A DNA stretch of 64,000 bases, taken from the NCBI GenBank assembly GCA_944323655.1, contig CALUTL010000030.1, forward strand, positions 1-64,000. The letters are read 5' to 3'. The notes under the pieces were generated by a model. It did not search any database and had not been told where the DNA came from. It saw nothing but the letters and a program-made list of their open reading frames with translations. Positions 35,906 to 45,402 of the stretch are shown in pieces. The stretch is from Candidatus Gastranaerophilales bacterium (lineage in GTDB: Bacteria > Cyanobacteriota > Vampirovibrionia > Gastranaerophilales > Gastranaerophilaceae). The position numbers and the translations under genes were made by a program. Position 1 is the stretch's first letter, and every line of letters starts with the position of its first letter.

Positions 35906-37810
35906 TTAATTAATATCGTGTTCAATCAATGTTACAAATTCCTGAACAAGAGTTTGCGACCATTTTTTGCCGGTATCTTTCTTAATTTCGATAAGCGCTT
36001 CAACAGGCGAAAGCTTTGCACGATAAGGCCTTTGCTCCGTCAGTGCAAAATATGCATCAACTATCAAAATGATTTGGGATGTTATCGGAATTTCATCCTT
36101 TGAAATTTTTCCAGGATACCCTGTTCCGTCCCAATTTTCATGGTGATGCTCTACAATCGGAATTATATCCTGAACATAAGAAATCGGTTTTAAAATTTCT
36201 CTTGCCGCAATCACCGGATGCTCCTGAATATGCTTTCGCTCCTCATCTGTCAAAGGAGAAGCTTTCTGCAAAATTTCTTTCGGAAGCATAAGATTTCCGA
36301 TGTCATAAAGAAGTACGGCAACTTTCAAATTATCTACCTCTTCTTTTGGAAGATCAAACCTTTTTGCAAGAGAAGATGCAAGAAGAACTTTTGATTTTAC
36401 AACCCCTGATTCGTGCAGAGGATTGTATGTTTTAGTCAGCATATCCGCTACATTATAAAGCACTTCTTTTGGCAATTCAGCTTGATGATTAATTGATGTA
36501 AGTTTATTAATAAGTTCTTCAGATAATCCGCCCTCAATAGGCACATCGTGTTTTGAGAGAATATCCATAAACGTATTAACTGCAATTTCCTGCCAGCTTG
36601 TCTCAGAAACCGGTTTTGCAAGAGTAACTCTGTTTCTGCCCTCTCTTTTTGACTGGTACATCGCCTGATCAGTCAGTTCCATAATTTCTTCCAAACTGTC
36701 CGAATGTTCGGGAAATGATGCAACCCCTATACTTGCTGTTATATGCCCTATTGTATCAAGTTCGCATACCTCTATCGCCTTACGAATTCTCTCCGCTGCC
36801 ACCATCGCACCGTTTGAATCAATTCCTGGAAGCAAAATGTTAAACTCTTCCCCGCCCATTCTTGCCGCAATATCTATGGATCTTGCGTTATTTTTTAATA
36901 CTTCCGCAACTGTTTTAATCGCTAAATCACCGTATGCATGCCCGTATTGATCGTTTATTTTTTTCAAAAAATCTAAATCTAAACCGATTATACTAAAAGG
37001 CTGCTTCTGCCTTAATGCTCTTGTAGCTTCTTTTGAAATGTATTCTTCAAAATATCTTCTGTTATAAAGCCCCGTAAGACCGTCTGTTATTGCCTGCTCT
37101 CTGACCGCTTGGAATAAATCTGCAATAGTTATTGCCATTTCAATCTGCTGGGCAAAAATCGTCAAAAAATCGGTTTCACTGTCCGCAAGATCCTCACGTG
37201 AAGAAAATACACAAAACCAGCCAAACGGATTATTTCTGGTATAAAGCGGAATTACTATCAAAAGCTTCGTCTGCATTCCGCTCATAACATTATCGAAAAT
37301 ATCCTCCCGCAAATCAGGAATAATACTTCTTAATGCCTCCGCTATATTTTTTGTAGTCCTTATTTCCCTTTTATTTAGAGCTTCAGCATAAAAACTGTCC
37401 TCAAAATAATTAAGCCTTCTCATCTGCATCGGGATTTGAATTATGGAATTTACCCGCTTAATTATATTATTATCGGCTTCCGCAATCACAGACATATAAG
37501 GCCCTTTTTCATCCTTCTGGTATCTTAAAATTGTACTGTGAAGATAGCCCAATTCTCCCTGTAAACTGTTTACTATGGTTTCCAAAACACTCTCAAGCGG
37601 TCTTGCGGAGTTCATCATCTCCCAAATATGCTGCAACGTCAGCATTCTTTTGTTTGCAATATTAAGCTCCTGAGTTCTTGCAGCAATTTGTTTTTCCAGC
37701 TCTAAATTACGCTCGTAAACCTCCAGATAATCCTGTTTGTTTCCGTAAACGCTGTTTTCAATTTCCGCTAAAGTTTTTCTGTATTCTTTCAGTTTATCGA
37801 AAAAGTTCAT
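35906..37810 (-). CDS. GAF-GGDEF-HD-GYP cyclic-di-GMP signalling protein
   Basis: 634 residues, cytoplasmic. A short coiled coil (25-60), a GAF-like sensor (about 70-235), a GGDEF domain with the active-site variant GGEEF at 319-323 and the inhibitory RxxD (RSID, 310-313) five residues before it, then an HD-GYP domain (~410-634). HD-GYP has HHHENWDGTGYPG (555-567), but the HD dyad is YD (LLYDIGN, 500-506). The cyclase looks intact; phosphodiesterase activity is doubtful. AAAGGG precedes the ATG. Confidence 0.92.
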   Translation of the reverse strand: MNFFDKLKEYRKTLAEIENSVYGNKQDYLEVYERNLELEKQIAARTQELNIANKRMLTLQHIWEMMNSARPLESVLETIVNSLQGELGYLHSTILRYQKDEKGPYMSVIAEADNNIIKRVNSIIQIPMQMRRLNYFEDSFYAEALNKREIRTTKNIAEALRSIIPDLREDIFDNVMSGMQTKLLIVIPLYTRNNPFGWFCVFSSREDLADSETDFLTIFAQQIEMAITIADLFQAVREQAITDGLTGLYNRRYFEEYISKEATRALRQKQPFSIIGLDLDFLKKINDQYGHAYGDLAIKTVAEVLKNNARSIDIAARMGGEEFNILLPGIDSNGAMVAAERIRKAIEVCELDTIGHITASIGVASFPEHSDSLEEIMELTDQAMYQSKREGRNRVTLAKPVSETSWQEIAVNTFMDILSKHDVPIEGGLSEELINKLTSINHQAELPKEVLYNVADMLTKTYNPLHESGVVKSKVLLASSLAKRFDLPKEEVDNLKVAVLLYDIGNLMLPKEILQKASPLTDEERKHIQEHPVIAAREILKPISYVQDIIPIVEHHHENWDGTGYPGKISKDEIPITSQIILIVDAYFALTEQRPYRAKLSPVEALIEIKKDTGKKWSQTLVQEFVTLIEHDIN

Positions 37811-37865
37811 TATACCCTTTTATAACCATATTTTTAAAAACAAAATACATTAAAATTATACCGTA

Positions 37866-38917
37866 TTATGAGTTTACTGTATCAAATTTAAGCAATTTTT
37901 TTACAATATTTAGTATTTTTTCAGGCGAAGGGTTTCTCGTACACTGCTTATATTTGTCCCCCGTCATTGAGCAAACCTGAGTTGATGGACAAGGCTGGCA
38001 TTCCAATCCACCGTTAATCGCAACATATTTTTCATTTCCAAAGGGTCCGTAAAATTTCGGATTTGTACAGGTGAAAATTGCAATAACGGCAGGTTTTCCG
38101 CTTGCCCAAGCTAAATGAGCACTTCCGCTATCAGGTGAAATTACCAAATCAGCTCTTTTAAATACTTCAATCAAGCTTTCAAGATTTGTCTTTCCGCAAA
38201 GATTCAAACCCTTATCCGCACCAACCTCATTCAAAAGCTCTTTATTTTCTTCAGCTCCGGTAAACACTAAAGAACAATCATTTCTTAGATTTTCAACTAC
38301 CACCCGCCAATTTCCAACATCCCAATACTTCATTTCTCTTGTCGTTGCAGGTGCAATTATAACCATAGGCTTTGTCCTGTCTAAATCCTTCAAAAGCTCA
38401 TCAACATTTGCTTTTACTTCAGAAGAAGCCTCAGGTAATGTAAATTTTATATTATCCGTCTTCAAACCCAAATATTTGGCGTATTCCATATCATAATAGA
38501 GAACGTGTTTATTAAAATCTATTTTTACATTTTTTATAATCTCATTTGCGCCTAAATTTGAAAATTCTTTGCAAGGCGTGGTTATCAATCTTCTTTTACC
38601 GCCTGAAAAATAGTCCAAATAAGACTCTTAAACATCTTTTGACAATCAATAACTACATCATACTTTTCCTTCCTGATTGCAAAAAGAATTTTCAAATATT
38701 CAATTAAATTCAAAATATTTAATCCGCGTTTTTTCCATTTTTTAGCAGGAACAAAATAAACTTTATCCAAACAAGGATTGTTTTTCAAAATCTCATATCC
38801 TTTTTCAGAAACAACCCAGTCGACTTCATAACCGTTTTGCTTGAATACGTTGGCCAAAGGAATATGAAAAATGATATCGCCCATGGAAGATAAACGTACT
38901 ATTAAAACTTTTTTCAT
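37866..38917 (-). pseudogene. GT9 (heptosyltransferase-like) glycosyltransferase, interrupted by a -1 frameshift
   Basis: Two frames make up one family-9 glycosyltransferase. The 5' frame (38917 to 38585) starts KKVLIVRLSSMGDIIFHIPL, the family N-terminus, and runs off after SLIWTIF. The 3' frame (from about 38618 to 37866) continues SGGKRRLITTPCKEF and carries LVISPDSGSAHLAWA and CTNPKFYGPFG, typical of LPS heptosyltransferases. One extra T in the T5 run (38606-38610) would join them into a ~350-residue protein of normal length. This may be a sequencing error, a mutation or slipped-strand phase variation. It lies 1 base after the ROK gene. Confidence 0.85.
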
Positions 38918-38918
38918 A

Positions 38919-39878
38919 TTATAACTTTCTGTCTTCTAAAAATGCAGCCCCGACAACTCCCGAAAAATCACCTAACTCTGCCTTTTTAAATTCAATCTTA
39001 CTTGCCGGAACAGGTAAAGATTTTGCTCTTGCCTTTTTAATAGTATTTTTATAAAAATAATCCACAGCTTCAATTAATCCGCCGCCTAATACTATAAGCT
39101 TAGGATTTACAAAATTTATAATACTTGCGATTCCGCCGGAAAGGTATTCACTTGCTTCATCCACGCAAGCCTTCACAAGCTCATCATCTCTTTCGATTGA
39201 TTTTCTTATCATGCTTGAAGAAATAGATTTGCCTTTTTCAAGGTAATCAAGAATAACCGAATATCTGCCTTTTTTAAGAGCACCCTCAATCCTTTTTTCT
39301 ATTGCGGATCTTGATGCGTAAGCTTCCAGACACCCGTGAGCTCCGCAAGCACAAGGACGGCCGTTTAAATCAACTATAATATGCCCGATTTCACCTGCTG
39401 TTCCTGTTGCACCTCTGATTATCTCACCGTTTTTTACAATCGCTGAACCTACTCCGGTTCCGACAAATATACATACAAAATCATCGCAGCCTTTTGCCGC
39501 ACCGAATTTCATCTCTCCAATCGTTGCAATCTCTACATCATTACCTAAATATACAGGCATTTTAAAATAATCGTAAATTAAATCCCTTATATTTAAATCG
39601 TAACAATCCAAGTTAGGAGCACCGATTAAAATCCCGTTTTCTCTGTCTATCTGACCTGCTGCGCCAATTCCGATTGATGAAATTTCATCCTTTTTGACAG
39701 AGGTTTCTTTTAATAATTCCTCAATACTCTCCTTCAGCTTTCGAATTATATTATCGGGGCCTTTTTCTTTTTTGGTTTTCTTTTTAACCGAAGCTAAAAC
39801 TTCTCCTGTCTGTCTGTTTACAAGAGCTGTCAGGATTTTAGTTCCGCCTAAGTCTATTCCTATTGAATAATTCTTCAT
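38919..39878 (-). CDS. ROK-family sugar kinase (glucokinase-like)
   Basis: 319 residues. Phosphate-binding GIDLGGTKI at the N-terminus, GVGSAIVKNGEIIRGATGTAGEIGH in the middle, the ROK zinc motif CACGAHGCLE near residue 178-187, and a C-terminal GGIASIINFVNPKLIVLGGG. A glucokinase role is likely, but N-acetylsugars are possible. A good promoter lies directly upstream with a leader of only a few bases and no ribosome site. The GT9 gene follows after one base. Confidence 0.92.
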   Translation of the reverse strand: MKNYSIGIDLGGTKILTALVNRQTGEVLASVKKKTKKEKGPDNIIRKLKESIEELLKETSVKKDEISSIGIGAAGQIDRENGILIGAPNLDCYDLNIRDLIYDYFKMPVYLGNDVEIATIGEMKFGAAKGCDDFVCIFVGTGVGSAIVKNGEIIRGATGTAGEIGHIIVDLNGRPCACGAHGCLEAYASRSAIEKRIEGALKKGRYSVILDYLEKGKSISSSMIRKSIERDDELVKACVDEASEYLSGGIASIINFVNPKLIVLGGGLIEAVDYFYKNTIKKARAKSLPVPASKIEFKKAELGDFSGVVGAAFLEDRKL

Positions 39879-39887
39879 ACAAACCAG

Positions 39888-39916
39888 ATTATATACTAAA
39901 GTATCTTATTTGGCAA
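39888..39916 (-). promoter_or_regulatory. Promoter of the ROK-GT9 operon
   Basis: On the minus strand TTGCCA (39916-39911), 17-base spacer, TATAAT (39893-39888). Nine bases separate the -10 from the ATG, predicting a near-leaderless mRNA. Confidence 0.75.
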
Positions 39917-39937
39917 ACTGCCGTATATGCTTATTTC

Positions 39938-39966
39938 TTGCATTAAAAATCTTATTCTGCTAAAAT
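39938..39966 (+). promoter_or_regulatory. Promoter of the GH13 gene
   Basis: TTGCAT (39938-39943), 17-base spacer, TAAAAT (39961-39966) preceded by TGC (extended -10). It is divergent from the ROK promoter. Confidence 0.75.
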
Positions 39967-40003
39967 TCTGGTAGGGATGGTATCATTTTAAAGGGATAAT
40001 TTA

Positions 40004-41560
40004 ATGTTTAAATTTTTCAAAATTACTTTTATTATTTTAGGAATAATGATTTGTACATATACTCGTGCTTTTGCAGCTCAACAAGTATGGGTAAATGATT
40101 TAAGAAAGCTTTTTCTCTCTAACGGCGCCTCAATTTATGAACTAAACATCAGAACATTTAATGCTGACGACAAAAATGGCAACGGTATTATTGAATTTGA
40201 TGAGGGAGAAAACAGCGGAACTTTTATAAACGCAATACAAAGACTTGATGAACTTAAAAATGCAGGTATAAACACAATTCATGTTCAGCCGATTACACCT
40301 GTCGGAAAAACAAAGGCTCTTGGAACAGCAGGTTCAATTTACGCAGCATCATCATTCAACACTCTTAACCCGCAATTGAAGGATAAAAATTCCACCCTTT
40401 CTCTTGAAGAACAGGCAAGAAAATTTTTCGCTGAAGCTCACAAACGTAACATCAGAGTAATTGTTGATTTACCCGCTTGCGGAGCTTATGACCTTTATCT
40501 TCAGCACCCTGAATTATTCGTAAAAGATAAAAATAACCAACCCGTTGTTCCTTCTGATTGGACCGACGTAAGACTTTTGAATGCAGGTTCGGAAGAAAAA
40601 ATAAATCGTGATGTTTATATTTTATATAAAGAATTTGTTGATATGGTTATAGACCTTGGTGCTGACGGGATTAGGGCTGACGTTGCGCCTTTAAAACCGG
40701 CAAAATTCTGGAAAGAATTAATTGAATATTCCAGAAAAAAAGATATGCAGTTTATGTGGCTTGCGGAAAGCTCTGACAGCTGGACGACACCTTTGTCAAA
40801 TTACGGGGTTTATACTCAATACAACAAGCTTCTTGAAGCGGGTTTTGACGGATATTACGGAAGCTGGTTTAATCTCAAAGATTGGAATAAAGCTTCTGAC
40901 CTTTACAAACACGTGAAATTCAATAACGAACTTCGCACAAAATACAAAGATCCAAAATCCGTTATCGGAAGCTTTTCAACTCACGATGAATTAAGCCCTG
41001 TACTAATTAACGGAATCCCATACAGTGATATGATTTTCTGGCTTAATGCAACCCTTCCGATAAATTCTTATTACGTTGACGGAATGCAAACCGGCGACAA
41101 TTATATCTATTTCTGGGCAAATAAAAAAGCTCCCAAAACTTATACCGATGACGAATACTATTTTGCTCACAGAGGCAAAATTGATATATTTAATTTTTCA
41201 AGAAAACCGGGATTAACCAACCAAGCTCTTAACGACAGCTTTATTTCATCGGTTAAATTCCGAAAAACCCTTGCCCCGATGCTTGCAAACGGCAAGTTTA
41301 CAGTTCTTAAATCCTCAAATCCTGAGGTGTTTGCTTATGCAATGAGCTATGATAATAAAACTATTCTTGTCTTTGGAAATTTAGATTTCTCCGACATTAA
41401 CGAAAGTAATATAAAAGTTCCTAAATATAACGAAAAACTTATAGCTATTCCGATAAAAATAAACAGCATTCCTGTTTTTGAAAGCAACCGTTTTAAAACA
41501 AAATTAAAACCCGGAGAAATTCAAGTTCTTCTGGTGGAGGATTTTAATGTTACAAAATAA
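40004..41560 (+). CDS. Secreted alpha-amylase family (GH13) glycoside hydrolase
   Basis: 518 residues with a Sec signal peptide (cleavage after AFA, about residue 24). TIM-barrel motifs: VIVDLPACGAYDL (region I variant), GIRADVA with the nucleophile Asp near 226, WLAESSD with the acid/base Glu near 255, and STHDE with the transition-state Asp near 328. An EF-hand-like DDKNGNGIIEFDE at 55-67 may bind calcium. It acts outside the cytoplasm on alpha-glucans or a related sugar; specificity unknown. AAAGGGA precedes the start. Confidence 0.9.
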   Translation: MFKFFKITFIILGIMICTYTRAFAAQQVWVNDLRKLFLSNGASIYELNIRTFNADDKNGNGIIEFDEGENSGTFINAIQRLDELKNAGINTIHVQPITPVGKTKALGTAGSIYAASSFNTLNPQLKDKNSTLSLEEQARKFFAEAHKRNIRVIVDLPACGAYDLYLQHPELFVKDKNNQPVVPSDWTDVRLLNAGSEEKINRDVYILYKEFVDMVIDLGADGIRADVAPLKPAKFWKELIEYSRKKDMQFMWLAESSDSWTTPLSNYGVYTQYNKLLEAGFDGYYGSWFNLKDWNKASDLYKHVKFNNELRTKYKDPKSVIGSFSTHDELSPVLINGIPYSDMIFWLNATLPINSYYVDGMQTGDNYIYFWANKKAPKTYTDDEYYFAHRGKIDIFNFSRKPGLTNQALNDSFISSVKFRKTLAPMLANGKFTVLKSSNPEVFAYAMSYDNKTILVFGNLDFSDINESNIKVPKYNEKLIAIPIKINSIPVFESNRFKTKLKPGEIQVLLVEDFNVTK

Positions 41561-41573
41561 ACCAAAATCTTTA

Positions 41574-41582
41574 TGCTATAAT
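41574..41582 (+). promoter_or_regulatory. Extended -10 inside the GH13/TPR junction (leaderless layout)
   Basis: TGC-TATAAT; the hexamer (41577-41582) ends six bases before the ATG at 41589. No -35 is evident, as is usual for extended -10 promoters. Confidence 0.55.
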
Positions 41583-41588
41583 CCGAAT

Positions 41589-42503
41589 ATGAAAAAAATT
41601 TTGTTATATATAGCCTTTTCGCTATTAATTTCAGCACCTTATGCGTATGCAAATGAAATTACCGATGATTATATGGATATTGCCGCAAGTTATGCCGTAT
41701 CTGGAAATTACGCAACAGCAGAAGAATATCTTGATAAAATTCTATCACTTGAACCCGACAATAAAGATGTCGCAAATCTTAAAATATTTTTGCAGCAGGC
41801 TCAAAAAGGCAATATTCAGTCAACCATAGCTTCCTCAGACTCAAAGTTGTCGCAAGCTCAGGCTGCATACAAAACAGGCAATAAACAATCTCAAATGCAG
41901 CTTCTGACTCAAGCTGCAGCCTCAGGGGGTTATTGGCAGAATATGTTTGCAGGCCATTTTTTCAGAAAAGAAAAACAATTCTCTAAAGCTTTGCAGTATT
42001 ATCAAAATGCGCTTAAAGCAACAACTCAATCCTCAGCTCCGCTTCTTTATATCGGAATCTGCCATTTTGAAATGAAAAATTACAACGAAGCATACCCTGT
42101 TCTAACACAATTCATAGCATACAATCAGCAGGAAAGTTATGCTTATGCGATGAGAGCAAGAGTCGAAACAGAACTTGGGCGATATAATGATGCCGAAACT
42201 GATGTTGTTACCGCAATTGCACTTGAAGATACCATTGAATACAGATACCTTGAAGGACTTATCCTGTTTAAGAGAGGAAATTTTAAAAAAGCACAGACTT
42301 CTCTTGAAAAAATAGCTAATCAAATTCAGACATCTGATGTTTATAAATTTTTGGGATTAAGCTATTACGCAACGGGAGATTTGAATAATGCACTTTTAAA
42401 TCTTGATAAGGCAATCATTCTATCTAACGATGATATGGATTTGAAAACAAAGTATAATGAAATAAAATCAAAATTAAGAAATCAAATGCAAAGCGGCGTA
42501 TGA
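41589..42503 (+). CDS. Secreted tetratricopeptide-repeat protein
   Basis: 304 residues from ATG 41589: a signal peptide (KKILLYIAFSLLISAPYAYA) and about six TPR units (AASYAVSGNYATAEEYLDKIL; QYYQNALKATTQSS; LGLSYYATGDLNNALLNLDKAI). An earlier in-frame ATG at 41547 has a fine GGTGGAGG site and overlaps the GH13 stop, but would put 14 residues before the signal peptide. Both starts may be used, the later one from the leaderless promoter. Probable periplasmic scaffold. Confidence 0.85.
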   Translation: MKKILLYIAFSLLISAPYAYANEITDDYMDIAASYAVSGNYATAEEYLDKILSLEPDNKDVANLKIFLQQAQKGNIQSTIASSDSKLSQAQAAYKTGNKQSQMQLLTQAAASGGYWQNMFAGHFFRKEKQFSKALQYYQNALKATTQSSAPLLYIGICHFEMKNYNEAYPVLTQFIAYNQQESYAYAMRARVETELGRYNDAETDVVTAIALEDTIEYRYLEGLILFKRGNFKKAQTSLEKIANQIQTSDVYKFLGLSYYATGDLNNALLNLDKAIILSNDDMDLKTKYNEIKSKLRNQMQSGV

Positions 42504-43477
42504 AAAAGCGTATGAAAAAGAAAGAATCAGCTTTAATAAAACTTGCAAACGCAATATTTACGATATTGCTGGCAATTGTAATGGCATACGGACTTCAATG
42601 TTACAGTGCGGCTTCGTCATTAACCTTTGCCAATATAAGCGACGTTCATTTTTACACTGGAGAAGACAATACCTCATATAAGCTTCGGGCAGAATCCGAT
42701 AAACTTCTTGACGATGCAATTGCTCAAGTTAATGAAACCCCTAACATTAATTTTGTAATGTTTACAGGTGATCAAATCGACAAATCATTTGAAAAAGAAT
42801 TAAGAGCTTTCCTTCCGCACGCTCAAAAGCTCAATTATCCGTGGTATATAGCATTCGGCAACCACGACACTTGTATCGGAGGATACTTGACTCCCGAAGT
42901 TTACCTTAATATGGTACACGACGCTAATCCTAATTTTGAATTTAAAAAACCTTACTATTCTTTTACACCTCAAAAAGGTTATAAGGTAATAGTTCTTGAT
43001 ACAATAATTCGTGACAGATTGACAAGCAACGGAAAAATAGGTGAAGAACAACTTAAATGGCTAGATAATGAACTTGATAATGCTGAAAAAGATACAGTTT
43101 TGATATTTATGCACGTACCGGTAATTGAACCCTTTGCAAGCGCAAGCCACATGCTTCTTAATTCAAACGAGGTAAGAACTGTTATTGAAAAACATAAAAA
43201 TCCGATTGCAGTATTTCAAGGGCACTACCATGCGGCAAAAATTACACAGCACGACAATGTTCTATATATAAGCACCCCGGCACTTGTTTCATATCCTAAT
43301 GCTTTCAGAATAATAAAAGTCACAAATCATCGTAAAAAAGTAATTTTTGATATTCAATATAAAGAAACACGTCTGACAAATTTACAAAAACTTTCAAAAA
43401 TAATGGTCTTTGCAGCCAACCTTTATGCGGGAGAAGATAAAGACCGCTCAGGAATTTTTGAGATTAAAAAAGATTAA
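42500..43477 (+). CDS. Membrane-anchored calcineurin-like metallophosphoesterase
   Basis: 325 residues. A basic N-terminus and one membrane helix (about 14-35) are followed by the phosphoesterase core: NISDVHFY, FTGDQID, FGNHDT, MHVPV and QGHYHAA, the complete set of dimetal ligands (D-x-H, GD, GNH[DE], H, GHxH). It would act on the outer face of the inner membrane on a phosphoester or nucleotide; substrate unknown. The start overlaps the TPR stop (ATGA). Confidence 0.9.
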   Translation: MKKRMKKKESALIKLANAIFTILLAIVMAYGLQCYSAASSLTFANISDVHFYTGEDNTSYKLRAESDKLLDDAIAQVNETPNINFVMFTGDQIDKSFEKELRAFLPHAQKLNYPWYIAFGNHDTCIGGYLTPEVYLNMVHDANPNFEFKKPYYSFTPQKGYKVIVLDTIIRDRLTSNGKIGEEQLKWLDNELDNAEKDTVLIFMHVPVIEPFASASHMLLNSNEVRTVIEKHKNPIAVFQGHYHAAKITQHDNVLYISTPALVSYPNAFRIIKVTNHRKKVIFDIQYKETRLTNLQKLSKIMVFAANLYAGEDKDRSGIFEIKKD

Positions 43478-43490
43478 TTCGGAGGAAAAA

Positions 43491-44417
43491 ATGGGCGAAT
43501 TTAACATAATATTCAGAGGAGTAAGAGGCAGCTATCCGGTTGCCAAAAAAGAGTTCTTAAACTACGGCGGAAATACTTCGTGTGTTGAAGTTAATGTCGG
43601 CGGGCATTTGATTATACTTGATGCAGGAACTGGACTTATTGACACAGGAAATGCACTTTTAGAAAAATACATAACTTCAGGAGTTTCAAACCCTGATAGA
43701 ACTCCGATGAAAGCAATTGTTCTTATTTCGCACATCCATCAGGATCATATACAAGGTTTTACATTCTTCAGACCGCTTCACATCCCGTCTACTACTATTA
43801 AAGTCTACGGAAATGCAAATTATGACGAAAGCTTGTCGGATGAACTTGCAAATATTTTGTTCGGGAAATCCTTCCCGCTTGATCTGGGCGATATCGCAGG
43901 TAACCTTGAAATATCCGACTTGAACGAATCCGAAGGTATAATAATTAAAAAGAATTCAGAAATAATTATCAAAAGAATTGAAACCCTCGAGGATGAAAAA
44001 ATTGGTAAAGATGATGTTTTAATAACATACTATCGCTCTTACGCACACCCGCAGGAAGGCGTTTTAATTTACAAGATTAAATATAAAGACAAAGTTATGG
44101 TCTACGCAACAGACAAAGAAAGCTATCAAGGCGGAGATGCAAAACTTACAAACTTTGCACGCAACTGCGACCTGTTAATCCACGATGCACAATATACAAC
44201 TGAAGATTACCTGAACAAATTCGTACCAAAACAGGGTTACGGACATTCGACATTTGATATGGCCGTTGAATGTGCTAAACAAGCTAATGCGAAAAATCTT
44301 ATATTTTTCCATTTTGACCCTGCCTATGATGACAAAAAACTTAATTCCATTAAAAAACAATATGAAACAGAAAATATAAGACTTGCCTACGAAGGAATGG
44401 AAGTCGAACTTCTTTAA
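43491..44417 (+). CDS. MBL-fold metallohydrolase
   Basis: 308 residues from ATG 43491, chosen because TCGGAGGAAAAA precedes it; an earlier in-frame ATG at 43410 lies inside the previous gene. The GVRGSYPV opening, GGNTSCVEV and LDAGTGL are typical of the PhnP/cAMP-phosphodiesterase-like subgroup. Metal ligands are in HIHQDHIQG (HxHxDH), LIHDAQYTTEDY and FHFDP. Substrate unknown. Confidence 0.9.
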   Translation: MGEFNIIFRGVRGSYPVAKKEFLNYGGNTSCVEVNVGGHLIILDAGTGLIDTGNALLEKYITSGVSNPDRTPMKAIVLISHIHQDHIQGFTFFRPLHIPSTTIKVYGNANYDESLSDELANILFGKSFPLDLGDIAGNLEISDLNESEGIIIKKNSEIIIKRIETLEDEKIGKDDVLITYYRSYAHPQEGVLIYKIKYKDKVMVYATDKESYQGGDAKLTNFARNCDLLIHDAQYTTEDYLNKFVPKQGYGHSTFDMAVECAKQANAKNLIFFHFDPAYDDKKLNSIKKQYETENIRLAYEGMEVELL

Positions 44418-44440
44418 ACAAATTAAAAAACGGAATTTTT

Positions 44441-44998
44441 ATGAAAAAAACATCTGTAATATTTTTTCTCATATTTTTGTCATTATTAACCTGCGGTTAT
44501 AAAAAGCCTGATGTGTATAAAATTGATGCTGTCAGAAACGCATACATCCACAACAACAAAGGCATAAATTACGTACAAGACAGGCTTTATTATCCTGCGA
44601 TTCAGGAATTTAAAATCGCCATAAGCCTTAATCCAAACACGCAAGCAACCGCTGTATATTATAACAATCTCGGCGAAGTCTATATGAAAATAGGCGCTCC
44701 GGATCTTGCCGTAGATTGTTTTGAACGCGCGATTTTACAGTACAGCCTTAATCTTAAATATTACAAAAATCTTGCCGAATGCTATGATGCATTGAATATT
44801 GCAGACAAAAAAATTCAAGAAACCAGAAACAATTCAAATCCCCTAAACCTCGTAATGCGCGGCATGCTCTACGAACAAACCGGAGATATCCGAAAAGCCA
44901 TTACTACCTTAGATGAATTCACCTATAAAGAACCGGATCTTTTAATTACGCCCGATGTCAGACTCCATATTCAATCACTTGTCAAAGAAAATCTCTAA
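44441..44998 (+). CDS. TPR lipoprotein
   Basis: 185 residues. The signal peptide ends with the lipobox LLTC (Cys 18). TPR units include YVQDRLYYPAIQEFKIAISL and YNNLGEVYMKIGAPDLAVDCFERAI. It is probably an envelope-anchored scaffold. It is the last gene of the GH13-TPR-phosphoesterase-MBL run and overlaps the convergent regulator gene by 4 bases. The ribosome site is weak. Confidence 0.85.
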   Translation: MKKTSVIFFLIFLSLLTCGYKKPDVYKIDAVRNAYIHNNKGINYVQDRLYYPAIQEFKIAISLNPNTQATAVYYNNLGEVYMKIGAPDLAVDCFERAILQYSLNLKYYKNLAECYDALNIADKKIQETRNNSNPLNLVMRGMLYEQTGDIRKAITTLDEFTYKEPDLLITPDVRLHIQSLVKENL

Positions 44999-45396
44999 TG
45001 AATTTGAAAAACACATTTTGAACAATGAGCTTTCGGATGATAAACAAGATTATCCTCCAAATCGTACATCCGCTCAACTTTTGTAATCAAATCCGCACCG
45101 CATTTAGGACACTTCAGACCGCCCGCACCTTTCAAAATAAGCTCTTTTAAACTCTCAATAACCTCTAATGATACAAAATCAGTGCTGAAATCCTTTTCAT
45201 ATTTTTTAATATCTTCCGGCAGACATTTCAAACCCTTAGACAAATTTTGCCTTATTGTAACCGGCAAAAACAACTCTTTTCCGCTCTCGATTTCTTCAAT
45301 AATTTCAGGCGAAATATTACACCTTTTAGCCAAGCCTGTTACTGATAACCCGACCTGTTCACGTCTTTCCTGTACAAATCTTGCAAGTGTTTTCAT
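44995..45396 (-). CDS. XRE-type HTH protein with C-terminal zinc ribbon
   Basis: 133 residues from ATG 45396 (MKTLARFVQERREQVGLSVTGLAKRCNIS, a standard XRE start); an in-frame ATG lies five codons upstream. The HTH occupies about 5-60. A C-terminal four-Cys zinc ribbon is formed by CPKCGADL and HCSKC. The combination suggests a DNA-binding regulator or phage-type regulator; target unknown. TATAAT ends exactly six bases before ATG 45396. Confidence 0.85.
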   Translation of the reverse strand: MKTLARFVQERREQVGLSVTGLAKRCNISPEIIEEIESGKELFLPVTIRQNLSKGLKCLPEDIKKYEKDFSTDFVSLEVIESLKELILKGAGGLKCPKCGADLITKVERMYDLEDNLVYHPKAHCSKCVFQIH

Positions 45397-45402
45397 AATA
45401 GA

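Noticed and set aside
38606-38614. Programmed -1 ribosomal frameshift in the GT9 gene
   Set aside because: The heptamer in the zero frame (T ATT TTT) does not match X-XXY-YYZ, and no downstream stem-loop is evident; a one-base deletion explains it more simply.
43410-43490. Longer MBL-fold protein starting at 43410
   Set aside because: The extension lies inside the previous gene, while GGAGG is placed for the ATG at 43491.
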